Source of the DNA: Podocnemis expansa
Lineage: Eukaryota > Chordata > Testudines > Podocnemididae
Assembly (NCBI GenBank): GCA_007922195.1
Contig: ML681998.1
Location: 17,623,937-17,687,936, forward strand
Direction: 5' to 3'
DNA length: 64,000 nucleotides
The notes below the pieces were generated by a model. It had not been told where the DNA came from. It saw only the letters and a list, made by a program, of their open reading frames with translations, and ran no database searches. Position 1 is the stretch's first letter; each line of letters begins with the position of its first letter. Below are positions 22,590-32,949 of this stretch, one piece after another. A program made the translations under genes and the position numbers.

Positions 22590-23256
22590 CTTCATAGACA
22601 CCAAGGCCAGAAGTGACCACTGTGATAATCTAACCAGCTCTCCTATGCTACACAGGCCATAAGCTCTATGGCTTTTTCATTGAATGCTCTGCCTCTGAGA
22701 GAGGAGGAAATCATCTTAACTTTAAGGGTGGTGGTGAATTCTCCATCACTGAGAATCTTAAACTGCCAGCAAATAGACAAATTCATGCTGGAAAAAAAGG
22801 ATAACTAGCTTCAATTTCCAGCCATTAAATAGTTGCTCCCTGATCAAGACAGCCACTAGACTCATTCTGTATTAAAAGTTAATCTGTCACTCTGACTTAT
22901 CTTCTAACCCTTCAATCATTCTGCTGGCTCTTCTCTGACCACTTCAGTCTCTATGTTGTCCTAGAATTGTGTACACCAGAACTAGACTGGGTATTCCAGC
23001 AACAGTGGTGCCAGTGCCAATAGAGAGAGAAGCTCCTGCCTGAGATCTCCCTATTCATGGAGTAGAGTATCACATTGCTTTCTTGGCTGCAGCATTATAG
23101 TGGGAGCACATGTTCAGCAGACTATTCACTGCAATACTCAAGCTCTTTCAGCACCACTGCTTCCCAGGATAAAGTTCCCCTCCTCCAACTTGTAAGTATG
23201 GCCTAATCTTTGTTTCTATAGCTCTGCACTAGAACTTAGCCATACTAAACCACATC
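22590..23256 (-). mobile_element. CR1 LINE 3' fragment, left half of a split copy
   Basis: ACACCAAGGCCAGAAGTGACC at the left is the reverse-complement 3' end of a turtle CR1 subfamily, and the order of following segments fits CR1 read on the minus strand. It breaks at 23256 and resumes at 30037 with TTGTACCCAGTTTACCAAGC, after 6.8 kb of nested insertions. It is degenerate, with no open frame. Confidence 0.75.
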
Positions 23257-23487
23257 GGCTATGTCTACACTATCCAAAGTTAGTTTGGACTTCTTAGTTC
23301 AAACTAACCTGAGGTTAGTTTGAGCTAACACTTAGTTTGAACTAGAACATGCAGTTAGCTCAAACTAACCAGCTTAGTTTGAACTTCTTAAGTTCAAAGT
23401 ACGGGCTAGTTCGGGTCTTAGTTCAAACTAAGTCCAGCCAACATTTGAACTAAGGTGGTTAGTCCAAACTAAGTGCCGGTACTAACT
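23257..23487. mobile_element. Foldback MITE, TTAGTTTGAACTAA type, left part
   Basis: The end GGCTATGTCTACACTATCC is the inverted counterpart of CTAGTGTAAAGATAGCC at 30020-30036. Between them, TTAGTTTGAACTAA and variants (TTAGTTCAAACTAA, GGTTAGTTTGAGC) recur every 20-30 bp. The element is interrupted at 23488 by the DIRS retrotransposon. Its rightmost 130 bp lie at 29904-30036. Confidence 0.75.
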
Positions 23488-23690
23488 ATTCTTCTTTGAG
23501 CAGTGTCTCCGCTGCTCCACTTTAGGTGTGTGGCCGTGCCCGCACCTCGCACCGGAGATGTTAATAGCAGAATCCTGGAAGGGGGGGCGCGCTGTTCCGA
23601 TGATGTCACTGCTGTCTTCCCGCCGTTTGGAATGCGCGCTCCCCCCCCCCACCCGTCAGTTCCTTTTCAACCGCCTCAGCACTTAGCACC
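23488..23690. repeat. DIRS-B left inverted terminal repeat
   Basis: From ATTCTTCTTTGAGCAGTG through CTGCTCCACTTTAGG, GCACCTCGCACCGGAG and GCAGAATCCTGG to CCCGTCAGTTCCTT. The same order appears in reverse complement at 29680-29880. The copies differ at scattered sites and in the lengths of the G/C homopolymer runs. Confidence 0.92.
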
Positions 23691-23841
23691 ATCTGAGAAG
23701 AGCTCTTTACTTTAGCCACTGTAGTTAGTTAGTAGTCCTTTATAGTTAGTGTTACTTACTTAGTTAGATACGTTGATACTTCAACACTTACCTGTAAAAA
23801 AAGAAAAAAAAAAACAAAAACAAAACCACGGCTTACTCAAG

Positions 23842-26512
23842 ATGCCTAACGCCTCAGGGTTTAAATGCTGTGTAAAACGTCATGACCCTGTGCCAACTTC
23901 AGATGGTCATGACCAGTGTATAAAGTGGCCGGGAGAGGCACACCTGGCAAAATCCTGCCCTCACTGTGCCTCCCTGAAATCAAGGGCAAGGAGGGACAGG
24001 AGCATGAAGCTGAAGCTCATGCTAATGGAGGGAGCACTCTGCCCAGCCTCGGAGCCAAGCGGCTCGCCCCGCAGGATGTCCGCGGTGGAATCCGGCTCTC
24101 AGCCCTCATCCCCAGCCTCACTGGCCAGGAGCAAGCAGGGGCATAGCCGGTCTCACTCTAAAGAGACCTTGGCTCCCCCCAAAAGTTCAGGGCGCAGCAA
24201 GAAGAAGCTGCCAGAGAGCCCCACAATGGAGCGGGTGCTAAAGCTGCCCGTAAGCGCGCCGCCTGCAAATCAATCTTCCCTGGCGCCGGGACTAACCGAG
24301 GGCACCCCGGCACCAATCACGGTGCCTGCGGCTCCGCCTCCACAGCCTGTCACCGGCACCGCAGTCATGCCTGGAGCGGCCCCGATCCCGCCAACGGCCG
24401 CGGTACCAAGGTCAGCAGTAATGCTGTCGGTGCCCACATCGCTGGTGCCAAACAGCTCGGTGCAGGGGCCGCCCCTCTCTCCTCCAGCGTGCACTCAGAA
24501 GCTGGCACCGTTGTACCAGCCCCTGGCACCGCAGGTTATGCCCCCCCCCCCGTTACCTGTCAGGATCCAACACGGGGCCAAGGCACGTCTAAACCGCACG
24601 GGCAGGTCTTTGTCTCCACCGAGGAAGAAGTCTAGGAAGACAAAGCGCTGTCTCAGACAAGATTTTTCTTCAGATTCCTCTTCACACTTGTCCCCATAAT
24701 ATGGCATGCAATCCTCCGAAGAGGATGATCGGTCTCAATCACCCTCTGATGCCCACTCCCTTTCAAGCTCTGGGTCAGCGCTAGACGACAAACACCGGGG
24801 TCCCTTCGCAACAAACGGGACCCGATAATCTACAATTTCAGCCATGCCCGTGGCAGAGCAATCCCTGGTACCAGTATTCACCTTATGGTATACCGTGGGC
24901 ACTTTGGCTTAACTGGTCAGGTTATGCACCAATGCAAATGCCTAGGGCACCTGCTCAGACTCAGAAGCCGCATCAGACGCAGGCTACCGCAGTCCCCATT
25001 AGTGGATTGCCAGACGATCTAGTGACCCAAACAAAATCGCCTGGGGTTGCCAATATGGACGAACCACAGTCGAAGGGGGACGACGCCAGACAATTTCAGG
25101 ACCTCTTCAAGAGGATTGCAACGTCTTTAGACTTGCCAGAACAGGATGGTACAGCCTCTAAACACAGACTGTATAGAATCCTTCAAGCCAATACCTCATC
25201 CAAGGTATCGATGCCCATGGATGATGGGATTATGGAGCCGGCCACTGCCATATGGGAGACCCCAGCCTCCATACTGCCCACAAACAAGAAAATCGATAAG
25301 AGATACTTTATTATGCCCAACGATAATGAATTCCTATTCTCCCACCTGCAGACTAATTCACTGGTCATAGACGCGGCAAACCAGCGTCTGAAGCAGAGTT
25401 ATACTAAAGCATCACCACCGGATAAGGAGGATAGGAAGATGGATATAATGGGCAGGAAGATATATATGTCTGCGATACTCCAACTGAGGATAGCAAATTA
25501 TGCCGCTCTCTTAGTGGACTATAATCACGATAACTATTCCAAGCTGGCAGAGCTCTCCCCTTCATTTTCTGATAAGAAAAAAAGAGTTATTTAATGCGGT
25601 TCTTCGGGAGGGGTTACTGATATCAAGGGTAGCCCTCCAGGCAGCATTGGATGCAGCAGACACAGCGGCCCGTACCATTGGCTACGCAGTAGTGCTGCGT
25701 AGGTCCTCATGGCTCCATGCAGCGGCTCTTCCAAGACAGCTCCAGGCCCTCATCGAAGATCTCCCATTTGATAGACATAAACTGTTCAGAGAAAAGACAA
25801 ATGAGATAATGCATTCGCTGAAAGACTCGAGGGCTACTCTCCAAATGCTAGGAATTCAACCACCTATGTATAGACCTCGGAACAACAGGTACTAATCAAT
25901 GTTCCCTCTAAGGGGAGAGGGCAGCTGAGCAACCCCTGTTGCTCGCTGCGCTCCCCCCCCCCGCGGGGCCCGCTGCACAGCCTGCCCCGCTCCGGCGGCA
26001 TGACCCCCCCCGCTCCTGCTAGCCCCCCCCCGCTCCCGGCATCACGCCCCCCGCTCCTGCTAGTCCCCCTGCTCCTGGCAGCACTCCCCCATGCTCCCGC
26101 TCGCCCCCCCCCCCCCAGCCCCCATAAACTTACCTCCGGGCTCCTGGGCCAGAGAAGCTCTACAGAGCATGCTCAGATTTTCTGGGCATGCTCCGTTAGA
26201 GCTTCTCCAGGCGGGAGTTTTGAAAACTCCCAGCCCGAGAGGAGCTCTATCCAGGGACTCTGGCTGCCGGCGGTGCGCTGCCAGCAGCCTTCGCTGGGCT
26301 GGTGACTGCAGCGGGCTGTGCTGCAGCGCGCCAGCGCAGCTTACAGGGAACATTGGTACCAATATAATAGAAGTAACAAATTCTCCTATCAGCAACAGCG
26401 CAGAAGGTTTGACTCCTCGTGCCTGAGGTTGAAGCAGCAAAATTATAGACGCAGGCAAGGCACCCAACCAGCACCTAATTTGCAACCCCAATTGACCAAA
26501 CAGCACTTTTGA
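23842..26512 (+). pseudogene. DIRS-B gag-like protein, disrupted
   Basis: The ATG at 23842 gives MPNASGFKCCVKRHD with a Cys/His-rich start (CVK, DQCIKW, CPHC), parallel to the other two DIRS copies. A long basic, proline- and serine-rich region follows to 24699, with a KKSRKTKR motif. After a stop and frame change, 24932-25594 carries KRYFIMPNDNEFLFSHLQ and SLVIDAANQR. A single-base slip in an A run near 25575 shifts the frame again (ELFNAVLREGLL to RPRNNRY). A 459-bp hAT MITE then interrupts the gene at 25897-26355, after which the frame resumes with QYNRSNKFSYQQQRRR and ends in a TGA at 26510. Role: packaging of the element RNA, inferred from position. Confidence 0.88.
25897..26355. mobile_element. 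hAT MITE, CAATGTTCCC type, inside gag
   Basis: The termini CAATGTTCCCTCTAAG and CTTACAGGGAACATTG are near-perfect inverted repeats, flanked by GTACTAAT and GTACCAAT (one mismatch in 8). Reading through the empty site keeps the gag frame (NNRY then QYNRSN), so this is an unambiguous insertion. The interior is C-rich with repeated GCTCCTGCTAG or GCTCCCGGC units. Confidence 0.9.
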
Positions 26513-26519
26513 GAATCAG

Positions 26520-28496
26520 GTCGAGGGTTCGCCTAGCCAACGTATAACATCTTTCATTGATGGAACCGAAGCACCCTCATGGTTCACTGACAAACTAGCA
26601 CCATACATCCACAGATGGGTGTCCATTACATCAGACAAATGGGTGTTAGAGATTGAGTCTGGCTACTTAATTCCATTCACAGCCACACCAATCCCCAAAC
26701 CCCCTTCCCCGTCCCTCTTCAGAGACCCCTCTCATGTACAACTTTTGAGGGAGGAAGTGAACACCCTCCTGACCATCGGAGCGATACAGAAGGTCGCTGT
26801 ACAATATAGGGGAAAGGGATTCTATTCCAGATATTTCTTAACACGGAAAAAGACAGGGGGCTGGAGACCGGTCTTGGACCTTAGAGCCCTTAATAACTTC
26901 GTACGGGTGCACGAATTTAAAATGGTAACGTTGTCTAATATTCTTCCATCCCTAGAGAGAGACGATTGGCTGGCATCCCTCGACCTCAAGGACACATATT
27001 TCCACGTCACAGTACATCCAGCTCAGAGGAAATCCCTGCGATTCACATTCCTGCAACATCATCAGTTCAATGTGCTCCCCTTCAGCCTATGTACAGTGCC
27101 AAGAGTGTTTTCAAAGATTATGGCAGCACCGATAGCATATCTGAGAAGAAGGGGAATATCTATCTTTCCCTATCTGGATGATTTCCTATTGAGGGCATGC
27201 TCCTTCTCTGCAGCTCAGGAGGCAGTGAGAATGACAGAATCTCTGTTCCTCTCATTGGGTCTGACCATCAATTACCACAAATCCCTCATGATTCCAACAC
27301 AATAGATTCAGTTTATAGGAGCTCGAATATGTACTCCCTCTTGCAGAGCGTTCCTCACATCAGACCAGATCGCGGCTATATCTGATATCATACACCAGAT
27401 TCGATCTTTCCCGTTGGTTTCAGCTCTCACATGCATGCAACTTCTCGGCCATATGGCAGCAGCAACTTACCTGGTCCCCAATTCCAGACTGCACATGTGG
27501 CACATGCAATTGTGGCTCCTGAAGGAATTCAAGCCACACAGACACACAAAATATCGGAATCTATCAGTCCCGCAGCCAGTAAAAGACACCCTTACCTGGT
27601 GGACCTCGCCGAAAAACCTGCTTCAGGGCGTGCTGTTCACTCAAGAAGCAGCAGACATCCTCATCTCCACCGACGCCTCTCTCGCAGGATGGGGCGCCCA
27701 CCTCAGAGACCTGACAGTGCAAGGAAGGTGGGCCCATCAAGAGACCACCCTGCATATCAATATACTTGAACTACGGGCAGTGCAGAATGCCTGTTGGCAT
27801 TTCCTAACTATTATAAAAGGCAAGAGCGTCAAAATTCAGACAGACAGTGTGGCAACTATGTATTACATCAATAGCCAGGGGGGCGCTCGCTCACGGGCCC
27901 TGTGCCTGGAGGCGTTGAAGCTATGGCAATGGTGCCTGAAATACAATATTCAGAGTTCTGCTGTGTACCTACCAGACATACTAAACATGGTTGCAGATGA
28001 TCTAAGCAGAAACTTTCTGGATCCTCATGAATGGGAACTGAACGACACAGTTCTTACGAGTATATTCCGATGATGGGGATATCCGAGGGTAGACTTGTTC
28101 ATGACCCAGGTCAACAAGAAATGTCTGCTGTTTTGTTCAAGGGCGGGTCGCGGATACGACTCACTGGGGGATGCATTCCTAACCAAATGGGACTATGGTC
28201 TCCTCTACGTTTTTCCCCCGATTCCTTTGATTCCCAGAACAATTTAAAAGGTGAAACAGGACAGAGCGGAACTCATATTGGTCGCCCCAGCTTGGCCAAG
28301 ACAGACCTGGTACTCTCTACTCATACGCATGTCCAAGGACTCGCCCATTCCCCTGCCGCAAATTCCCAACTTACTTACTCAGAACAAAGGCAAGACACAA
28401 CATACTCACCTAAGCAGGACGCACCTTATAGCGTGGTTCCTTGATGGCTCAATGACACGGAGGGACAATGTTCTGATAGAGCGAAACATGTATTAA
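26520..28496 (+). pseudogene. DIRS-B reverse transcriptase-RNase H, three in-frame stops
   Basis: The frame overlaps the end of gag in a different phase and reads PSWFTDKLAPYIHRWVSI and on. RT landmarks in order: VLDLRALN, SLDLKDTYFHVTVHPAQ, LPFSLCTVPRVFSKIM and the catalytic FPYLDDFLLR. RNase H follows with STDASLAGWGAHL, NILELRAVQNA, IQTDSVATMYY and VADDLSR, giving the D-E-D-D set. The DIRS-typical C-terminal extension (VDLFMTQVNKKC, GDAFLTKWDYGLLYVFPP, LVAPAWPRQTWY) runs to 28496. In-frame stops lie at 27303 (TAG), 28071 (TGA) and 28245 (TAA), with no frameshift seen. It would copy element RNA into DNA; this copy cannot. Confidence 0.92.
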
Positions 28497-28516
28497 TAAA
28501 TAGTCGGAAGCTGGCG

Positions 28517-29525
28517 ATGAGGGTTGCTTACCTGCAAAAATGGAAAAGATTTCTTAGCTGGTGCCAAGGGAGATCAGTCCTTCTGCAGTCGGCCTCCATT
28601 CCAACTGTTCTGGAGTACCTTCTTGACCTGAAAGAGAAAGGGTTGGCGACGGCCACTCTGAGGGTTCATCTATTGGCAATATCCACATTTCATGAGGCAG
28701 TGGATAACTGTTCCCTTTTTTTTTACATTCTGTTGTTACGCGTTTTCTTGTAGGGGTGCAGAATACTTACCCAGATGTCAAGCCTCCCGTTCACCCATGG
28801 GATCTATCTTTGGTGCTAAGGGCGCTCACCAGGCCACCATTCGAGCCCATGGCTACATGCTCCCTCTTACACCTATCAATGAAGGTGGCTTTCCTGGTGG
28901 CGGTGACATCAGCCAGCTGAGTAAGTGAACTGGTGGCCCTAATGTCTTGCCCTCCATTTACAGTCCTTATGAAAGATAAGGTTTCTTTCAGACCCCATCC
29001 GAAGTTCATGCCGAAGGTTTCTTCTGCTTTTCACATTAACCAGACGATTCATCTCCTGGTTTTTTGCCTGAGACCTCACGCTGGCCCAGAGGAAGCAGCG
29101 TTGCATACTTTGGACGTGAAGCAGGTGGTTTCATTTTACATCGACAGGACTAAATCCTTCTGCAAAACCCCTAGGCTATTCATCTCAATAACGGAAAGAT
29201 CTAAGGGCAATCCCATCTCTAATCAAAGATTGTCCAAATGGATTTCTAGCTGTATCCGTCTCGCCTATCAGAAACATGGACACGAACCTCCAGGTATTAT
29301 TAGGACCCACTCGACCAGAGCGGTTTCCAGCATGATGGCGTTCCTCCGCAACGTTCCCATATTGGACATATGCAAAGCCGCCACTTGGGCGCCGGTGGAC
29401 ACTTTTGTAAAACATTACGCCATGGATAGCCACGCCCCTATAGACACTGCCGTGGGTCTCGCAGTACTTAACACTGTAAGAAGGGACAACTCCGAAGGTC
29501 CCGCCTCCAGCAAACGACACTGCTA
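28517..29525 (+). pseudogene. DIRS-B tyrosine recombinase, frameshift and stop
   Basis: The N-terminal SAM-like DNA-binding domain is YLQKWKRFLSWCQGR to TLRVHLLAISTFHE. A slip in a T run at about 28714-28723 changes frame. The catalytic domain then runs to 29525: the SEL box at 28910-28935, DVKQVVSFYIDRTK, the HxxR box THSTRAVSSM, ATWAPVDTFVKHY with the nucleophilic Tyr, and AVGLAVLNTV. Catalytic Arg I, expected just before VSEL, is a TGA stop at 28918-28920. These enzymes would integrate the circular DNA intermediate. Confidence 0.92.
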
Positions 29526-29532
29526 AGCAATC

Positions 29533-29645
29533 ACCTAAAGTGGAGCAGCAGGGACACTGCTTGAAGAAGAAATGGAGGTTACTCACCACGTGCAGTAGCC
29601 GTGCTTCTTCAAGTCCCCACACTGCTCCACTACCCACCCGTCTCC
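29533..29645. repeat. DIRS-B internal complementary region
   Basis: It starts 8 bp after the recombinase stop. AAAGTGGAGCAGCAGGGACA ... GAAGAAGAA (29538-29571) is complementary to the left terminus. ATGGAGGTTACTCACCACG ... CCGTGCTTCTTC (29572-29613) is complementary to the outer right terminus. The junction at 29571/29572 is thus a copy of the joined element ends, the hallmark of DIRS1-like elements. Confidence 0.92.
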
Positions 29646-29679
29646 CCTCTGCTTCAGAGTATCATTCAAGCAGTACTCT

Positions 29680-29903
29680 GTGGTAGAGAAGGAACTGACG
29701 GGTGGGAGGGGGGACCGCGCATTCCAAACGGCAGGAAGACAGTAGTGACGTCATCAGAGCAGCGCTCCCCCCCCCCCCCAGGATTCTGCTGTTAACATCT
29801 CTGGTGCGAGGTGCGGGCGCGGCCACACACGTAAAGTGGAGCAGTGCGGGGACACGCATCTCGAAGAAGCACGGCTGCTGCACGTGGTGAGTAACCTCCA
29901 TTT
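29680..29903. repeat. DIRS-B right inverted terminal repeat
   Basis: Inverted match of 23488-23690 (CCAGGATTCTGCTGTTAAC, CGAGGTGCGGGCGC, AAAGTGGAGCAGTG). It has about 35 extra outer bases (GGCTGCTGCACGTGGTGAG) not present at the left end but present in the ICR. Unequal ITR lengths are normal for DIRS. Confidence 0.9.
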
Positions 29904-30036
29904 TCAAACTAAGTGTTCCTTTGTTTGAACTAAAATTTCTTAGTTTGAACTAAGGAAAGCCTAGTGTGGCCATGAGCTAAATTAGTCTGGACTAAGCCAC
30001 CTTAGTCTGAACTAATTTGCTAGTGTAAAGATAGCC
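29904..30036. mobile_element. Foldback MITE, right part
   Basis: Continues the TTAGTTTGAACTAA-type words (TTCTTAGTTTGAACTAAGG) and ends with CTAGTGTAAAGATAGCC, the inverted partner of the left end at 23257. Confidence 0.75.
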
Positions 30037-30305
30037 ATTGTCATCTTGTACCCAGTTTACCAAGCAATCCAGTTTGCTCCCTATCAATGAACTGTCCTCT
30101 TTATTTACCACTCCACAAATTCGTCCCTTGCAGACTCTGTTACCTTTGTTCCAGATCAGCAAAAAATGTTTAATAGCATAGAGCCAAAACCTGCCCAACT
30201 GGAGAAACACCCTATTGATTCTCTGCTCACAATTACTCTGAGCATATTGTAAGAGCAGGTGCTGTGACAGCATACAATTTTGTTGTATACAACCTTTCAT
30301 CTGAA
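30037..30305 (-). mobile_element. CR1 LINE fragment, right half of split copy
   Basis: TTGTACCCAGTTTACCAAGC, then ACCACTCCACAAATTCGTCC and AATGTTTAATAGCATAG are minus-strand CR1 segments in the order expected to follow 23256. The right limit is approximate. Confidence 0.7.
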
Positions 30306-30449
30306 TAAATGAGGATTTGGTGTGAGGTACCAAAAGATCTTGTTGCCAGGAAGTTCAGTTGGCTCCATCACAACCAAAATGACTCTGCATTTCAAGATCA
30401 CAAAAGCAAATGCCTGCATTTGAAAAATGGGCCCATGACAACATACATG

Positions 30450-30480
30450 TGGTGTGTGTGTGTGTGTGTGTGTGTGTGTG
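30450..30480. repeat. (TG)n microsatellite
   Basis: Uninterrupted TG dinucleotide run of about 30 bp. Confidence 0.95.
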
Positions 30481-30533
30481 GACAGGAGGCTAACAAGTGA
30501 ATGGGTATTTGCTAATGTCGATTGTGTTGGGAT

Positions 30534-30684
30534 CACTGTTCCCTCTAAGGTGTGCACACGCACAGGTCATGAAACCTGTGTGCACGCAAAAATAAAGTGC
30601 ATACAAAAAAATTCAATAGTGCTAATATTGGCGCTCACAAAAATGTTTTTGCACACACAGTCTGAGTAATTAGAGGAAACATTG
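30534..30684. mobile_element. hAT MITE, CAATGTTCCC type, 151 bp
   Basis: The termini CACTGTTCCCTCTAAGG and AATTAGAGGAAACATTG are inverted repeats. Perfect 8-bp duplications GTTGGGAT lie at 30526-30533 and 30685-30692. The interior has imperfect GTGTGCACACGCA palindromic words. Confidence 0.9.
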
Positions 30685-30934
30685 GTTGGGATCTCATGTT
30701 CCCAGTTTGGAGCACTATCTGCCAGGCTACAGCAAATTTAAGTGGGACAGACTGATCTATGTATGTATTCTGGCTGTGTTCTAGATTTTCAGTGATTATG
30801 GATTCAAAGGGTTTAGTCCCAAGCTTTTTAATACATAGAGGTTATGGTGTGGTTGGGGGGGGGGGGGAAGTAGATGATCACAGTATTATAGATAAATCAA
30901 GGGTGTCACTTGTATTGATTCCTGTTCAAGGTTA

Positions 30935-31655
30935 ACCCAAGCAATGAGACCACAGACTAAGGTTGGAAGGGACCTCAGGATGTCATCTAGTGCAACCCTC
31001 AGCTCAAAGCAAGACCAACTCCAACTAAATCCATTCCAACCAGGGTTTTGTCAAGCCATACCTAAAAAATCCCTCCAAAGATGGCAATTCCATCACTTTC
31101 AAAGCAAAAGAGCTTTTTCTAGTATCCATGTTAGACCTGTCCACTGGAACCTGAGACCCATTGATCCTAGTTCTTCATCTGCCACCACTGAGAACACCCT
31201 CGCTCTATCATCTTTGGAATCCTCTTTCAGATAATTGAAGGCATCTCTCAAATCTTCCCTCATTCTTCTCTTCTCCAGACTAAGTGCAGTTCCTTCTCAG
31301 CCTCTCTTTATAGGTTGTGTGCATAACCCCCTAATTTTTGTTGCCCTCCCTTGGACTCTCCAGTCTGTCCATACACTTTCTGTAGTTGGGGGGGATGGTG
31401 TGCAGAACTGGACACAGTACTCCACTTGTCATCACCAGTGCTAAATAGAGAGAATAATTGCTTCCTTCAATCTGGTGGCAGTGCTCCTACTAATGCAGCC
31501 TAATATTCTGTTAGCCTTCTGTAGCAACAAGGCCACACTGACTCGTATCCAGCTTCTTATCCACTGTAACCACCCAGGTCCACTTCTGAAACTGCTGCCT
31601 AGCAAGTCTGTACTAGTGCATAAGATTCTTCCATCCTAAGTGCAGGACTCCACAA
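30935..31655 (-). mobile_element. CR1 LINE 3' fragment
   Basis: The left end TTGGAAGGGACCTCAGGATG is the reverse complement of the CR1 3' terminus. Then come minus-strand CR1 segments in order: TGCCACCACTGAGAACACCC, CTCATTCTTCTCTTCTCCAG, TTTGTTGCCCTCCCTTGGAC, ACAGTACTCCACTTG and CCATCCTAAGTGCAGGACTC. It covers the C-terminal RT region and 3' UTR, heavily decayed. Confidence 0.88.
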
Positions 31656-32640
31656 ATCCATGCAGTATATTGCCGTACCTGTGCAGTATGTCTGCACTGC
31701 AATATAAACACAAAGTCACCTTGGGGTGGCTTGGCCTTGAATCTTCTATCCACACACATCTGACTTGAGCCAGTAAACCTTCTGGACTTGAGCCCTAGGA
31801 CCCAGTAAAAGGGATGGAGCTGAGCTGAAGTCCCAGTGGAACTCTGGTTGAAAATCGCTTTATGGTCTAGACACAGCTCTGGCTCCACTCCAGAAATGTG
31901 TCCTGAGTATCCCACAAGCCAGTCTTCCTAGCTGTTCTATCTTGTACTAGCTGAACAACCCTCAGTTCAAGTACCGTTGCTCAGCATTAACCTTTCAATC
32001 TCATTCTGATCAGTAAGCTGCCAACAGTGAAAAGGCTCCTGCGTTAGCTATGATCACTGACAAAAAGTCTGTTGCTAAGTGGTTTACTTGGTCATGGGAC
32101 CTCAGCCCCATTCTGGTGAATCTGGGCTGCAAGGTGACTGAGATCTTTCTCTTGGGCAAGAATACCAGAAATGACTATGTACCCAAAATAGTAGACAAGT
32201 GGGGGATTCAACAGATGGATCACCAGTGCAGGGAGCAGATTGGCTTCCCTGTGGCTGCTCAGTAATGAGAGCTGCACCTCTGGAAACCTCCAAATCCTGT
32301 CTCCCCATTAAGACTTTGCTCCCTAGTGGTTCACAACAGCCTTGTCAATGGGGATGCTGACTTTGGTCACATACTACATTCAGGAGTCAAGGATAACCAG
32401 ACAGTGTCAGATCAGGTTAGCGTGACTCTAGTGCTCTGAGGAGACTTTACAGCTGGAGTGGCTGCTCCATGTCCTGGGCTCATACCCAAAGGGGTGGTGG
32501 GGCAGACCACTGCAGACACCAGACTCTTGGGTTGCTGCTGCTTCTTGTAAGATCCTGGCTGGCTGCTATACAAATGGGAGGGATTTCTGGCTTGACCACA
32601 TGCAGTTTTCACTGGGAGCTGCAGATAGAGCTTGATTGCT
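31656..32640. other. No gene recognised
   Basis: The segment 31670-31880 has GTATGTCTGCACTGCAATA at the left and TATGGTCTAGACACAGCTC at the right, which might be a decayed relative of the GTCTACACT-ended MITEs. The frame at 32050-32265 is open but has no recognisable domain. Confidence 0.35.
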
Positions 32641-32648
32641 AGTGCCTT

Positions 32649-32946
32649 GGGCCATGTCTATGCTGCCAAATTAGTCCAGACTAATTTGGACTAGGTCTAC
32701 ACTAGCCTTTGGCTAGTTAATTTGGACTAAGTTTGAAATAGCACAATGTAGCTGTACTCATTTGAACCAAATAAGTTCGAACTAAGTTGTTAGTTCAAAC
32801 TAGCTGTGGTGTGTGGTTTTTTGTTTTTGTTCAAACTAACTTTCAGTTTGAATTAGCTGTGCTTTCTTAGTTCAAACTAAACATAGCTAGTTTGAACTAA
32901 AAAGCTGTGGTTAGTTCGAACTAAGCGTCCTGGTGTAGATGTACCC
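32649..32946. mobile_element. Foldback MITE, TTAGTTTGAACTAA type, 298 bp
   Basis: The ends GGGCCATGTCTATGCTG and GTCCTGGTGTAGATGTACCC are degenerate inverted repeats. The interior repeats TTAGTTCAAACTA, TTAGTTCGAACTAA and TAGTTTGAACTAA. An internal GGTCTACACTAGCC at about 32693 suggests a second, nested or rearranged end. Same family as 23257-30036. Confidence 0.7.
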
Positions 32947-32949
32947 TTG

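Larger units (their letters stand above)
23488..29903 (+). mobile_element. DIRS-type retrotransposon, nearly complete (DIRS-B)
   Basis: A 6.4-kb plus-strand element (about 5.95 kb without the nested MITE). The order is ITR, gag, overlapping RT-RNase H frame, tyrosine recombinase, internal complementary region, ITR. DIRS elements use a tyrosine recombinase instead of an integrase, and insert without long target duplications. None is visible here beyond a possible 1-3 bp. It is inserted in a foldback MITE that itself sits in a CR1. All three proteins carry stops or frameshifts, so the copy is dead but legible. Confidence 0.93.
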
